From positions 1 through 64,000 of the forward strand of contig WRPE01000005.1 in NCBI GenBank assembly GCA_009773315.1: a stretch of 64,000 nucleotides of DNA. The letters are read 5' to 3'. The position numbers were made by a program, and so were the translations under genes. This DNA comes from Syntrophaceae bacterium. GTDB lineage: Bacteria > Desulfobacterota > Syntrophia > Syntrophales > Smithellaceae. Positions within the stretch are counted from its first letter, which is position 1. Every line of letters begins with the position of its first letter. This document shows positions 40,090 to 50,462 of the stretch, one piece after another. The notes beneath the pieces are model-generated. The model did no database searches. It was not told the DNA's origin and saw nothing but the letters and a program-made list of their open reading frames with translations.

Positions 40090-41631
40090 TCCTTCGTTAA
40101 TGTTTAATGTGGTCTCAATAGGTTTTCTGTCTGTTGACAAGCTGTCAGCCGGTTCAGCTACTTTTTCCGGCTCAGGTTTTTCTTCGGGATGAGACATCTG
40201 AAAATCATCCGGCTGTTCGCTCTTTATCGTGACCCATTGATATTCTTGATCCAACCTGGCCAATTCATCCCGAATTTGTTGCCGCATCCGAACAGCTGGA
40301 TTGACGCAATACTCGACAAATTCTTCATCTGTAACCTGCAAATCGGGGAACAATAGTTTAAGAAAGCCCTCGGCAATCCGAGCGACAGCCTTGTGATCGC
40401 GCATATCATCACAGGAGGGAAGACGCATGCTATGGGAGACATAGTCGGCATATTGCAGATCGCTTCGCAACTCATGGAGGACTTCGCTGAAAAAGTCTCC
40501 TTTGAATCCCAGGCTTTTTGAAGGCGTATTCTTCGTGATGCGCGGCATAAACCACCCCTCAAGCAGACCATGCAAGCGATCCACAAAAGCCGATTCCTGA
40601 AGGGATGAAGGCAGTTCCTTGAAAATGCCATTTGTTTCATAGAGGGGCCGTCTATCGGGGCCAATGGTAATATTGCCCAGAATGGCGAAGCCGCATTCGG
40701 CTGTACCCATATCGCCGGTGGCCCTGCGATAACGGCCGCTTTCCAAATACATCTTAAGCGCCGCCATTGCCTCTCCGGCCGCATCCGTGTGGATCTTCTG
40801 AACCTCATCAATAACGACCACGTCATATCTGGGTATCAGTCCGAGCTGTTTGCTCTGACTGTTAAAGAACAAGGTAGGTGCGGACAGTTTACCTCCCGGG
40901 ATAACAGCGGCATACCGACTAATATTGTCAAAAACAAAGGATTTTCCTGTGCCTTTAGGGGCGAGCTCGGCAAGGTTGATCCGCGGCTGAACCAAGGGAA
41001 TGATACGGCTAAGCAAAAGCATCTTCTGGGGGAGGGTGTGCGTATCTGGATTAAATTGACAGCTCGATATCAACAAATCGATCCACTCCGGGAGAGTGAA
41101 ATGTTTTCGACAGTCCCGGAAATATTTCAGATCCACCCCGGGACTCTGAAACGGTTTAAAATCTACCATCCAGATCTGTCCCTTTTTGACTTCTTCCCCG
41201 TCGGGCGGGACATAGCGCAGGGTGCCAAGTCCCCACATGCCTGTCTTGAGTAGCATCTGATTTTCATCAATGATGCCCTTTTGAACCATAGCGCTATTTG
41301 TATCCAGCACAGGAATACTCAATTCATGGGTATTCCTGGCGAGGTTGACGTTGACCCGAAAGTCGTCAATAATCTTCACTTCTTCCTGTTCCTTCAAGCG
41401 ATTGAGGAGGATGTTTTTATCTGCCTTCTGCGGCAGATAAGAGGATACAATCTTGATAATTTCCTCACGTCCGCCTTCTGTCAATACATCTTCTGCGAGG
41501 AATTGGCTGATGATCCATTCACCCACATACACAGGGATAGCTCGTGCCCCGAAACCGGCTTTTGACATCAGTCCCTTATTGATGACCACCTCTCCGTAGT
41601 AGTCTCTCGCTTTTGTTTCAAATGATTTCAT
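39652..41631 (-). CDS. brxL: BrxL-like AAA+ protein (BREX) with C-terminal MITD1-like PLD-like (MIT_C) domain
   Basis: GFGARAIPVYVGEWIISQF, ELAPKGTGKSFVFDNISRYAAVIPGGKLSAPTLFF, YDVVVIDEVQKI. C-terminal 145 aa resemble MIT_C. Confidence 0.85.
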   Translation of the reverse strand: MKSFETKARDYYGEVVINKGLMSKAGFGARAIPVYVGEWIISQFLAEDVLTEGGREEIIKIVSSYLPQKADKNILLNRLKEQEEVKIIDDFRVNVNLARNTHELSIPVLDTNSAMVQKGIIDENQMLLKTGMWGLGTLRYVPPDGEEVKKGQIWMVDFKPFQSPGVDLKYFRDCRKHFTLPEWIDLLISSCQFNPDTHTLPQKMLLLSRIIPLVQPRINLAELAPKGTGKSFVFDNISRYAAVIPGGKLSAPTLFFNSQSKQLGLIPRYDVVVIDEVQKIHTDAAGEAMAALKMYLESGRYRRATGDMGTAECGFAILGNITIGPDRRPLYETNGIFKELPSSLQESAFVDRLHGLLEGWFMPRITKNTPSKSLGFKGDFFSEVLHELRSDLQYADYVSHSMRLPSCDDMRDHKAVARIAEGFLKLLFPDLQVTDEEFVEYCVNPAVRMRQQIRDELARLDQEYQWVTIKSEQPDDFQMSHPEEKPEPEKVAEPADSLSTDRKPIETTLNINEGQRGVSYVRLFNPYLKGARIIRLVDPFIRYDYQIHNFLNFCEGLSSSETGLAIELVTGSDAKRQEEDASAKLEELKESLAQDRISLTYRFETGLHDRSIEADTGWKIILGRGLDIFQKPEGKFTLGFVDQTKRRCKATMITYVKNG

Positions 41632-41647
41632 TGCCTTGCCTTTCTTA

Positions 41648-44038
41648 TTATAGATCCGTCAAACTGAACCCGCCCGTTAGAGCTGATCGGAATTCCGCTG
41701 CTGTTTCTATTTTCATAACCCTCTCTTCTCCGGCTATTTCATAGGCGCATTGCACTATCAGCGATTCCTGACTAATGGCGGATTTGTTGAAATAGCAATC
41801 CAATTGAATGGTCGTGGTTTTCTCTTTTATCAAGACGGGAATTACCTGCCCTTTAATCTCCGCGATAGGTTTCACGACCGTCATGCGCAGGATTCGGATA
41901 TCTTCCGGATTAGGGTTCAACATCTCTATCCTTAAAGGAGTGATCCGCTGAATGTGAAAAACCGCTTTACCCGATGCAGTATCCACTCTTAAGTCCAAGA
42001 AACGTGCTTTCGGCGCATTCCAGGCAGCCTTCACAGCTTTAAAGAAAGCCGCCGGGACGATCACCTCCTCCGGTGTGGCGCCCCCGTGCGTATATCCCTT
42101 CCCCCTCTTACCGGCGCGAACGGTATGGTGGCCTCGTGGAATAAAGAAGACATTGTCGCCGATCGTAAAGGGTGGGATAAAACGGTATCCTAAATCCCAA
42201 AGATTCGCCGGCACTGCATCGGCAATGCCTTTTTCGATCACGGCAAAGCGGCGGCGTTCATCAGGAAATAGTTTATTCAGCGTCTTTGACTCGAATGCCT
42301 GAGCTTCACTATCCAAGATGAAACAGGCGCCATGGTCTGTCAAGACATAGAGACCGAAGGATTCTCTTTGGCCAGGGCAACGGTCCAGGAGCGCGGCGAC
42401 CGTGTCACTCACCCGCATGAACAATCGATGGAGTTCTCCCTCATGGGTCTCACCTTTCGCTTCCGGATCGCCATGAAGTATCTCATCGCCGGCAAGTAAA
42501 TTGAGGTAAAGAACCGTCGGCTCGGTGGGCGCTGAGAAATCAGCAAGCTTTTTTAGATCCGACAAGTAGATGACTTTCTTGCCATCCCAGTCATTCGCTG
42601 CTCGTTCATGGAGGAGCGCGTCATAAGACTTTGGCGGAGAGTTCCAGGCCCCACTGAACAGAGCCGGTTTCACAAACTCCGTATCCGTTGGCAGGGGCGC
42701 AAAGCGATACGCCAGGGCATGGCGATTTAAACCCGTTTTCCGCAAGGCATCTTCAAATATCGGCCAGAATGTTACCGGAAGCCCATCTGCCAAGATGATC
42801 AACGAAAGCGATTCACTGCGGATAGAATCGCGAAAAGAATGGAGGGTATGAATCGAGCTTATTTCAGCGTTCTGATGAACAGCCGCATAGTCTCGGATAT
42901 ACCAATCCGTAAATAATCGCACGGCCTCCTCCACATCTTCATCATAGTGGCTATTTTTCGTCTGCCAATACCGATACGGCAAGTAGGAATCCACTGCCCA
43001 GGCTGCCCACGCCGATGGACTATTCAGCGAATCCTTATCCGGTAGAGCCGGTTTGGGTGGCACCACCAGGTAATCAAGGGTTGTCAACTCGGTAGTTTCT
43101 AACCCAGTACATTGTCGGAATTTTTCCTTCACGGTGGCAATATCTTGCGCTACCGGGGCAAACCGGCCGGCTTTCAAAAGGCTTTTTACCAGCTTGAATT
43201 CCAAAATCAGTAGTCCAGAGGCAACCTTAACTACTTTTTGAAAGGCATTGCTGGAATCAACTTCCTGAACGATGTCCTTAAAGAATAATGCTATTTGTAT
43301 CGCCGCTTCTTCAATGGCTAAAAGCTCCAGGGGAAGATCCTTCAATAACGCCAGAGGGATGCTCCGTAAAATGTTTGCCTGCTGCAATGATATGACATAT
43401 TCAAGAAGTTTAGGAGGGTATGCTCCGAGCAGTACATAAAGGCTCATGTCCCGCCATAGATTTTCCGCCCGACTGATAAGCACGGGTAACAATACCTTTT
43501 CCCAATCCTGATCGGCATGCGAAAGCCAGATTTCCCCTTGCTCAAGCAAACAACGGGAAAGAAGAGGATAACGATCAAATACACTTTTCGCTTCCTCGCG
43601 GTAAAGAGCGGGCACTATTTCGGCAATACGGCTTCGATCGAATTGATTCCCGCGAAATGAAGGCCCTAAGAGATGGACCAGGAGCGCTTCTGCAAAAGGG
43701 CAGAGCTTTTCATTCTTTACATCCAAATCGAGAAGCTTTTGCGATACAACGTCCTCATCCGTTAACCATTCCGGCAAGGTAACATTCCACGTCTCAGAAA
43801 GGATGAGCCGCGCCGTTTTCTCAACACAATCAAAGGGCAATTGGATCTGCTCGCAAAAATGCTGCAGCCAGGCAAAGAGATAACGCTTCCGTACCCAGAT
43901 TTTCAGAGATTTATTCTTGGATACTTGAGCGATAAGGGCGTGACAGGCTTTCACGTAACCCGCCTCCCCCTCTGCCAGAAAAACGCCCTCAGGCAAGACA
44001 TGGCTATAGTCGCCAATGTAGCTGATTTCAAATTTCAT
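41648..44038 (-). CDS. pglZ: PglZ-domain protein (BREX alkaline-phosphatase-like)
   Basis: SLSLIILADGLPVTFWPIFEDAL, PTVLYLNLLAGDEILHGD, LYVLTDHGACFILDS, GGATPEEVIVPAAFF; 4-nt overlap with upstream ATPase. Confidence 0.87.
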   Translation of the reverse strand: MKFEISYIGDYSHVLPEGVFLAEGEAGYVKACHALIAQVSKNKSLKIWVRKRYLFAWLQHFCEQIQLPFDCVEKTARLILSETWNVTLPEWLTDEDVVSQKLLDLDVKNEKLCPFAEALLVHLLGPSFRGNQFDRSRIAEIVPALYREEAKSVFDRYPLLSRCLLEQGEIWLSHADQDWEKVLLPVLISRAENLWRDMSLYVLLGAYPPKLLEYVISLQQANILRSIPLALLKDLPLELLAIEEAAIQIALFFKDIVQEVDSSNAFQKVVKVASGLLILEFKLVKSLLKAGRFAPVAQDIATVKEKFRQCTGLETTELTTLDYLVVPPKPALPDKDSLNSPSAWAAWAVDSYLPYRYWQTKNSHYDEDVEEAVRLFTDWYIRDYAAVHQNAEISSIHTLHSFRDSIRSESLSLIILADGLPVTFWPIFEDALRKTGLNRHALAYRFAPLPTDTEFVKPALFSGAWNSPPKSYDALLHERAANDWDGKKVIYLSDLKKLADFSAPTEPTVLYLNLLAGDEILHGDPEAKGETHEGELHRLFMRVSDTVAALLDRCPGQRESFGLYVLTDHGACFILDSEAQAFESKTLNKLFPDERRRFAVIEKGIADAVPANLWDLGYRFIPPFTIGDNVFFIPRGHHTVRAGKRGKGYTHGGATPEEVIVPAAFFKAVKAAWNAPKARFLDLRVDTASGKAVFHIQRITPLRIEMLNPNPEDIRILRMTVVKPIAEIKGQVIPVLIKEKTTTIQLDCYFNKSAISQESLIVQCAYEIAGEERVMKIETAAEFRSALTGGFSLTDL

Positions 44039-47000
44039 GAATCACTCTTCCCTACCAGATTTTCATGAATGGCCTTTACCAGCTTTTCCCTGGCTTCTAT
44101 TGATAGTAGGCCCTGTGCAACGCCCTGTTGCAAAAGTGACTTCAGGACGGCAACTAAACCCTCGCGACTATCGGGAAACTTAAATGAAGCTTTTTTGTTT
44201 CCAAAAAGATCCCTATCCACGGCAACTTCATATTTTTTTGCTTTGTTGACCACCTCAATGGCAACCACATCGCTTAAGTTGCCATGCTCGTCCCGAGCGC
44301 GCATTTTGACAATGACACTTGCCTTTTCTTTTACAAAATCGGAAAGATCCATTTCTTCCTTGACGCGTAAGGCAGTTTCTGAATTTTTAGGATCATCCCC
44401 TGTGATGGTGTAGATCATTTCTGCGGCGCCCTTAGGTACGAAAATAACCGGCTTTTCGCCTTCGCCGATTTCATAAGTTTTTTTGGCTATTTTAGGAATG
44501 GGAACATCGGGTTTGGCCTCGTCTATTAAGACCTTGGCCTGCTTAATTTTTGCCACATAATCCGCTGTTTGGACAGTCGTCCAGTCTACCACTGGTGTAA
44601 ATCCATACGCCTCGGGCAGTTTTTTGTAGAGTCGCGTCTTCATGTCATCAGATTTGGCCAGTTGTGAAAGCAACCCGTAAGCTTCACCTTCATCATATTT
44701 CGATGGGTCACGCTGGTTTGGGTTCAACCCTTTGTACCACTTATCAAGAGCGGCCTCGCATTCCACAACATCACCCGTTGCATCAAAGACTTTACAAACT
44801 GCCTGGGCAATGGAATTTTGAAGACTCTGAAGCCCGGCATCAAAAAGTTTGACGTCGGAAGCGAACGCCTCACCAATGGCCTGAACATTCTTTTCCAAAA
44901 GATTATCTCCGGCTGGCTCATTGCTATACAGGGATGGCAGTCCATGCAAAATAAGATCAAAGCGTTCAATGTGCCCAGCATCATCAAGCAATGCTTTCAA
45001 CTGCTTCAATCTCGGCTGTTCTTTCTTTTCATAGAGATCCACAATCCTGGCTGCCTTGGGAAGTTCTCGCCACCATGTCTTTACCAGTTCTACCGTTTTT
45101 TCAACGGAGCGGACTTCACCGTGCTTCAGAGCCGGCGCATGAACCGCCTTGGCAACGACATCCACCAATTTGCGCTGAGCTTCTGAAATCTGGAAAACCT
45201 CCACAACGACCTTTGTGGCCGGGTCCGCCACAATTTGAATGACGTCTTCATAAGTCCTGATATTCTTTTCCACAGTTTTTGTCGTGTCGGTATATATTCG
45301 CAAGCTCTCACCAAAAGCGCGGAGCACATGCGCAAGAGCAAGAGTCTGAGCTGTCCCGCCGGCACCATAAGGCGGTTTCCCGACATCGCAAAGGAAATTG
45401 CCCAATGCCAGCATTTTGCCTGCCGGCAGGCTTTTAAGTTCCGTGCACAATGCCTTCAGCACAGGGTAGTTATCTGAAATCTTACCGGGGTCACTTTCAC
45501 AATCAAAATACGTTACTGTTCCTTCCTTTCCAATCATTCTTAGTGCGCCCGCGCCCTTTAGAAGAACTTTCTCTAAGTAGCGCTTTTCTCCGTGATTATC
45601 AGGGTTCCCATTGTCAATCATCACCCGATCCGATTCGAGCAATACCTTGACTGCCTGCTTCAATGCATTGTTCTTGCCTGTTCGCCATTTATCATCATGG
45701 CAGGTATTCAAGTCGGGGTGACTTATGCGACAGCGTTTCTTATATAGATTTTCGCAGAGCTGGTCTGCCGGGCGGTGTGGCTGAGGAGGCTGGTCCACTA
45801 GAACCTGCTCATCCTTCCCATACCAGCATGCCTTTTCGCCGCTTGAGATGTCCCGGAGTATCCGTTGCAACTGGACACGGTAACCGTCCTCGCCGTTTTC
45901 AAAAATATCGCGCAATCTTGACTCCGTCTGTGCACTAATCTTGACAGCCTCATTCGGAGGCAAGTAATAACGGCAGGCTTTAACACGCAGCAGTGTATCG
46001 ATGAAGGGTTGCGGAGCGTGAGGAATCGCGACGGCTATGTTCTCATTGGGAACGTCCTTGACAGCGTTTCTGGCAATTTGAATATCCGTCTCGTTCTCAC
46101 AAAGGGCATAAATAACCGTTCCTTCGCTTCTATTCTTATCCTTGGCCAAGTCCTGCTCACATTCCTGCTGGATATCTTTCCAAAGCTTTTTTCCAATGTC
46201 CTTCGGACGAACAAAACGCCTCTGAAACCTTTTGTCTTCACTGAATGCCAGGTTAAACTGCTTGGCATAGAGGAATTCAAGTTCCTGGGGATCACCAGCC
46301 TCCGCAAGCAAGGCTTCGATCTCGTCTTTGGGATGGAGAGACTCATCAGTCAAAAAGCGGTCAATGAGGTCGTAGGGGTCTTCTCCTGTGCCTGCGGCAA
46401 GCTCGTATGTTTTGGATTGCTGCCGGAAAAATATCGCCCCAGTCTTCACGAGGACCTTCAGATGACTCTCCATCTTTTTCTTTTCAACTGCGGAAAGACA
46501 GTAGATGCCAAACTGTAGATTCTCCAGGTTGGTAGGAATTTGACAGAGCTCATAGATGAGGATGGTTCGTAGAATTACGAGGCGCTCATCCATCAGATCA
46601 CCGAACATATCACCCTCGTCGACCTTCCTAAGCGCTTCAATGCTGGCGTAGTAACCATTTACGAGCTGGCGCTGCCGTTCACGCAATTCTGTATTTTTCA
46701 GGGATAGCTCCTTCTGAAAGAAGCCAAATAATTGATCCACAACATAGAGATTAAGTTTGCCGCCGCTAATAGTGATATCCGACTTGGCAATGAAATCGGC
46801 AAACGACCCTTCCGCACCGCCGACATCCCCGGAAAAGAAGGTGAACGTGCTGCGAGCGTCTGATCCTATCTCGGAAGAGAGTTTCAAAAGACAGGCCAGA
46901 GCCATGGGATGCATACCGTAGATATCTTCCAGAACCTTTTCTCGGATTTTCTTCATGTCCTCAAGCCAGGGGAAAAGTTTCAGAGAAGTGCAAACCGGCA

Positions 47001-48090
47001 GGAATGAGTCAAACAGGGTTGTTTTCGGTTGTATCTCCTGCTTCCATATCGCGGAGTCCTTTTCCACTTCCACAATAGCGCCGATGATCTCCTCAACCCC
47101 TTCGTTTAATAGATCCACCTGGGTTATACGCGCGCTCATCACAGCCGCATCGTCCTTGCTGTAACGATCCGCATAGGCCTTAAAATCCTTATGAATGCAG
47201 CCGACGAACATGATATTGGGCTCATTCTTACAAAGGGTTTCCATGAAGCCCTGGAGAATGTCTTTCGAATATGTCGCCTTTTCGAGCGTGAAGCCAAATT
47301 CGTCATAGAGAATGGCAACCCCTTTAAATCGTTCCTTGAACTCTTTATTTTTAATCAAATTCCTGATGATGGGGATGATATTGCCGGACTGGGCTTGAAA
47401 GACCAATCCCCCCATGATCTCCTGGAAAGCTGTGTGAAAGAGGTTTAACGTATCCGTATCGAATTCCTTTAGGCGCGACCTCAATTGCTTCACCGATATG
47501 CCGGGGGCCGTTTTTGCCAAGGCTTTCTCAAAATCCTCGTAAAAATTCCGAACTCCTTTGCCGCCTTTTTTCTCCCATTCATCGAGAATGCGCAGGACTT
47601 CATCGAATTCCGTCTGCAACTGCGCGTCAAGCCCCATCGCACGGCAGGCATCGAATATCGCCTTTAAGACAACTTCTTCAAAGCGTTTTCCTGAATGATA
47701 ATCACAAATGACTACCAGATACTGGCCGTCCTTTCGGACATTTCTGAGCATCTTGGCCTTATTGGGATCGAGTTTTTCATAATTGCTGTAAAATCCTTTC
47801 ACCCCCGGATCACCGCTGGAACGGCTGAGGGCATTGGCCAGCATAAGGGAGAGATGGGACTTCCCTGTTCCATAAGAGCCGCTGAGCAGGTAAAATTTTC
47901 GGTCGTTCGGCTGGTACAACCCTTGGCAGATGCGCTCGAAAGCAGCCCGATGCGACTTAGTTGGACGATACATGGCCATACGATCGTCATTTTCCTTCGC
48001 CTCTTCGTAGGCGCTTTTTAGGTTCACAAAGTTGGCGTACCCAGTCTTTAGCTTTACGACATCCGCAATTTTCCCCATTTGATTCCTCAT
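44035..48090 (-). CDS. Large P-loop ATPase, BrxC/PglY-like (BREX)
   Basis: LLSGSYGTGKSHLSLMLANALS Walker A, GVAILYDEFGF Walker B, 1351 aa, directly upstream of pglZ and brxL. Confidence 0.83.
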   Translation of the reverse strand: MRNQMGKIADVVKLKTGYANFVNLKSAYEEAKENDDRMAMYRPTKSHRAAFERICQGLYQPNDRKFYLLSGSYGTGKSHLSLMLANALSRSSGDPGVKGFYSNYEKLDPNKAKMLRNVRKDGQYLVVICDYHSGKRFEEVVLKAIFDACRAMGLDAQLQTEFDEVLRILDEWEKKGGKGVRNFYEDFEKALAKTAPGISVKQLRSRLKEFDTDTLNLFHTAFQEIMGGLVFQAQSGNIIPIIRNLIKNKEFKERFKGVAILYDEFGFTLEKATYSKDILQGFMETLCKNEPNIMFVGCIHKDFKAYADRYSKDDAAVMSARITQVDLLNEGVEEIIGAIVEVEKDSAIWKQEIQPKTTLFDSFLPVCTSLKLFPWLEDMKKIREKVLEDIYGMHPMALACLLKLSSEIGSDARSTFTFFSGDVGGAEGSFADFIAKSDITISGGKLNLYVVDQLFGFFQKELSLKNTELRERQRQLVNGYYASIEALRKVDEGDMFGDLMDERLVILRTILIYELCQIPTNLENLQFGIYCLSAVEKKKMESHLKVLVKTGAIFFRQQSKTYELAAGTGEDPYDLIDRFLTDESLHPKDEIEALLAEAGDPQELEFLYAKQFNLAFSEDKRFQRRFVRPKDIGKKLWKDIQQECEQDLAKDKNRSEGTVIYALCENETDIQIARNAVKDVPNENIAVAIPHAPQPFIDTLLRVKACRYYLPPNEAVKISAQTESRLRDIFENGEDGYRVQLQRILRDISSGEKACWYGKDEQVLVDQPPQPHRPADQLCENLYKKRCRISHPDLNTCHDDKWRTGKNNALKQAVKVLLESDRVMIDNGNPDNHGEKRYLEKVLLKGAGALRMIGKEGTVTYFDCESDPGKISDNYPVLKALCTELKSLPAGKMLALGNFLCDVGKPPYGAGGTAQTLALAHVLRAFGESLRIYTDTTKTVEKNIRTYEDVIQIVADPATKVVVEVFQISEAQRKLVDVVAKAVHAPALKHGEVRSVEKTVELVKTWWRELPKAARIVDLYEKKEQPRLKQLKALLDDAGHIERFDLILHGLPSLYSNEPAGDNLLEKNVQAIGEAFASDVKLFDAGLQSLQNSIAQAVCKVFDATGDVVECEAALDKWYKGLNPNQRDPSKYDEGEAYGLLSQLAKSDDMKTRLYKKLPEAYGFTPVVDWTTVQTADYVAKIKQAKVLIDEAKPDVPIPKIAKKTYEIGEGEKPVIFVPKGAAEMIYTITGDDPKNSETALRVKEEMDLSDFVKEKASVIVKMRARDEHGNLSDVVAIEVVNKAKKYEVAVDRDLFGNKKASFKFPDSREGLVAVLKSLLQQGVAQGLLSIEAREKLVKAIHENLVGKSDS

Positions 48091-48224
48091 AATGTGGCGT
48101 TATTAATGACCGTCTTATCCGCGGCGCAATTGGCATTAAATAACACGATATAATATCGAGTACTTAAAAAATTGCATTACGCCGAACTTACGCCGTAATT
48201 GCGCCAATCCCATGCAAAAAACTA

Positions 48225-49028
48225 TTACGGCGATGTCTTGTCTATTCTTGATACAATCTCCCGCACAACATAATCGAACGCTGCATCAAGGTCATAACTT
48301 GCGCCGTCCGGCAGCAGCGATTCGATATCGCTCGCAAAGCCCGGATGCTTCATTTTCTCCCGGAGGTTCTTTTCATAGGTCTTGCCATCGACGGTATTGC
48401 CTTCAAAATCCATGTAGCGCCGGAAGATTTCCACAACACGTTCAGCGCTTGCTTTCCCTTCCGTAAGACCCAACCACAAATCTATGAGGTCGCGCCCTTT
48501 TCTTCGCTGGTACAAGGCGCGCGTTTTCGTCCCGAGCAACTCCTCAATCGTGTATGTCGTGATCTCGCAGTTTCCCTGAAACCAGCGGGAATCGACTGAG
48601 AAAGGAATCTTCCGGAATCCCTCCACGGAAAAATGCTCCCGCGTATTGATTTCCACTTTCAAGCGCATGGAAACCACCGGAGATCCCTCAGATTCCATTC
48701 TATAAATCAAAGTCACGGTCCCTTCCGCCTGATTGCGACGGGGTTTCCCCAGGAATTCGCCCAGTATGCCTTGAATCTTGTCAATGACCGGTCCGATACC
48801 GCCAGGTTCGATCTGAACAAGGTCGATATCCTCCGAGTAACGGCGCGGCGGATTGAAGTGCAGCTTGTTCAAGGCCGTCCCTCCCCGAAAGGCCAACTTT
48901 CCGGCCAGGAATGGCTCCTGAAAGATGGCCACCAGCGCCCTGCTCATGATCAAGTCCTGTTCCACCTGGGCATGTGAGATCCAGGGCGCCAAACTGCGCC
49001 AGCCAACAATGTGCGCCGACGGAATCAT
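48225..49028 (-). CDS. AbiEii-family nucleotidyltransferase toxin
   Basis: ORF track 48225..49145; real start MIPSAHIVGW at 49028 overlaps upstream stop (ATGA). LAFRGGTALNKLHFNPPRRYSEDIDLV motif. Confidence 0.88.
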   Translation of the reverse strand: MIPSAHIVGWRSLAPWISHAQVEQDLIMSRALVAIFQEPFLAGKLAFRGGTALNKLHFNPPRRYSEDIDLVQIEPGGIGPVIDKIQGILGEFLGKPRRNQAEGTVTLIYRMESEGSPVVSMRLKVEINTREHFSVEGFRKIPFSVDSRWFQGNCEITTYTIEELLGTKTRALYQRRKGRDLIDLWLGLTEGKASAERVVEIFRRYMDFEGNTVDGKTYEKNLREKMKHPGFASDIESLLPDGASYDLDAAFDYVVREIVSRIDKTSP

Positions 49029-49840
49029 ATATCCGCCTCCACTTCCGTATTGATCAGCAGTTGCCAGCGCGGATCTTTTTCTGCGCCCCGAATCGGCAAC
49101 GAAGGTTCCAGCTTGGCCGGCAGTGGGTTGCGTTCTCTGATCCATTCCCTCAGACCCTCTACCAATTCAGAATGACCGGCTCTTTCCAGCAACCATCCCA
49201 GCCGCTGTCCATACGCTAGATTGCCGTCGACTTTGACGGCATTTACCAGCTTTAACCGATCCATACTTTCCCCAAGTTCCTGCAGGACGGTCAATACACG
49301 GTCCAGGCCGCCGATCGCTCTGGCGTAGCGGATCAGATCGATTGCAGTTCCTTCTGGAGTTGAAACAGGAATAAAACCGGTTTGAACCTTGGTGGAGACA
49401 ACAGGGGTCGCCTTAAAGTTGGTCTTGGAAAAAAAGCGGACGGACAGGCTCCTGACTTGAAGCCTGCGCAGGGGACCGGTCGTGACAACTTGAAATTGCT
49501 GCGGCTGTTGATGGGCGGCACCGTGTAAAGCTGCGGCGCTTAGCAAACCGACGTAATAGGGCCGTCCCATATGGGTCATCAAATCAGAAATGAACCAGTC
49601 GGCGGGCAAAACGCGGGTAGAACTGAATTCAAGAGGGATTATAATGTAGAAACCGCTGAGAACTCGAAGTATTCTTTCTTTCTTCTGCAATCTGGAAACT
49701 GCCATCTTGAAGGCAATGTCACTCATTTGCAGGTTCTTGACAGCCTCCTCGCGGGAGAAGAAATAGAGCCCCTGGGCCTGACGGGCATCGACCCACTCGG
49801 CCAACTTGGCAGGAACCGGAGCATCCATCTTTTCGGCCAA
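49025..49840 (-). CDS. AbiEi-family antitoxin (wHTH)
   Basis: N-terminal wHTH; VLSGFYIIIPLEFSS, YYVGLLSAAALHGAAHQQPQQFQVVT; TTG start with GGAGG RBS; ATGA overlap with AbiEii-like gene. Confidence 0.85.
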   Translation of the reverse strand: MAEKMDAPVPAKLAEWVDARQAQGLYFFSREEAVKNLQMSDIAFKMAVSRLQKKERILRVLSGFYIIIPLEFSSTRVLPADWFISDLMTHMGRPYYVGLLSAAALHGAAHQQPQQFQVVTTGPLRRLQVRSLSVRFFSKTNFKATPVVSTKVQTGFIPVSTPEGTAIDLIRYARAIGGLDRVLTVLQELGESMDRLKLVNAVKVDGNLAYGQRLGWLLERAGHSELVEGLREWIRERNPLPAKLEPSLPIRGAEKDPRWQLLINTEVEADI

Positions 49841-49873
49841 GGCAAACCTCCATTAAAGTTAATTTTCGCAGAT

Positions 49874-49892
49874 AGTAGCGGAAGTCGCTACT
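49874..49892. promoter_or_regulatory. Inverted repeat AGTAGCG-gaagt-CGCTACT upstream of abiEi-like gene (candidate operator)
   Basis: Perfect 7-bp arms, about 34 nt upstream of the TTG start. Confidence 0.5.
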
Positions 49893-49958
49893 TTTTGCAA
49901 ACGATAACTTTGCCATTGAGGCGATTCGGGGATCATTGTTTGCAGCGGGTATTTACTC

Positions 49959-50462
49959 TTATGTCAGCTTCTTGAACAGTATCCTTAATGCTTTCCCTTC
50001 TCGAATGTATTCCGTAAATGTTTTCTCCCAATGCCTGGGATAGAGGTTTTTCTTATGATAACCAGTGGTCCGGATAGTCTTTTCAATGCTGACTGCCCTT
50101 GCTTCAAGATTCATGAAAGCAAGCAGCTTAATGGCGGCCTGATCGCAGGTGCAGAAGATAAGCTCCTCATCATTCTGAATCAGACAGGCAATGGCTTCCA
50201 ACTCCCCGGGATCAATACCCAGCCGGGCTTCTTTGGCTTCGTCTCGTACCGTTTGCAAATGCTCCACAGCAACATTTTCAATAATGGTGACGCGATCGCT
50301 GATAGCGATTTTGGTCCTCGCGCCGTCTCTTTTAAAGTATGATGCCTCAGAAAGGACGGTCTTGGTTACATGGATTTCATAACCCTTGATGATCCTATCG
50401 AACAAGTCGAGGGTATGAAGGTCGATGATGACATCGGCGTCAAGCAGCAGCAATTTTTTCAT
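49959..50462 (-). CDS. PIN-domain protein
   Basis: LLLDADVIIDLHTLDLFD, DPGELEAIACLIQNDEELIFCTCDQAAIKLL: D/E/D acidic pattern of PIN nucleases; overlaps upstream XRE-ImmA gene. Confidence 0.75.
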   Translation of the reverse strand: MKKLLLLDADVIIDLHTLDLFDRIIKGYEIHVTKTVLSEASYFKRDGARTKIAISDRVTIIENVAVEHLQTVRDEAKEARLGIDPGELEAIACLIQNDEELIFCTCDQAAIKLLAFMNLEARAVSIEKTIRTTGYHKKNLYPRHWEKTFTEYIREGKALRILFKKLT

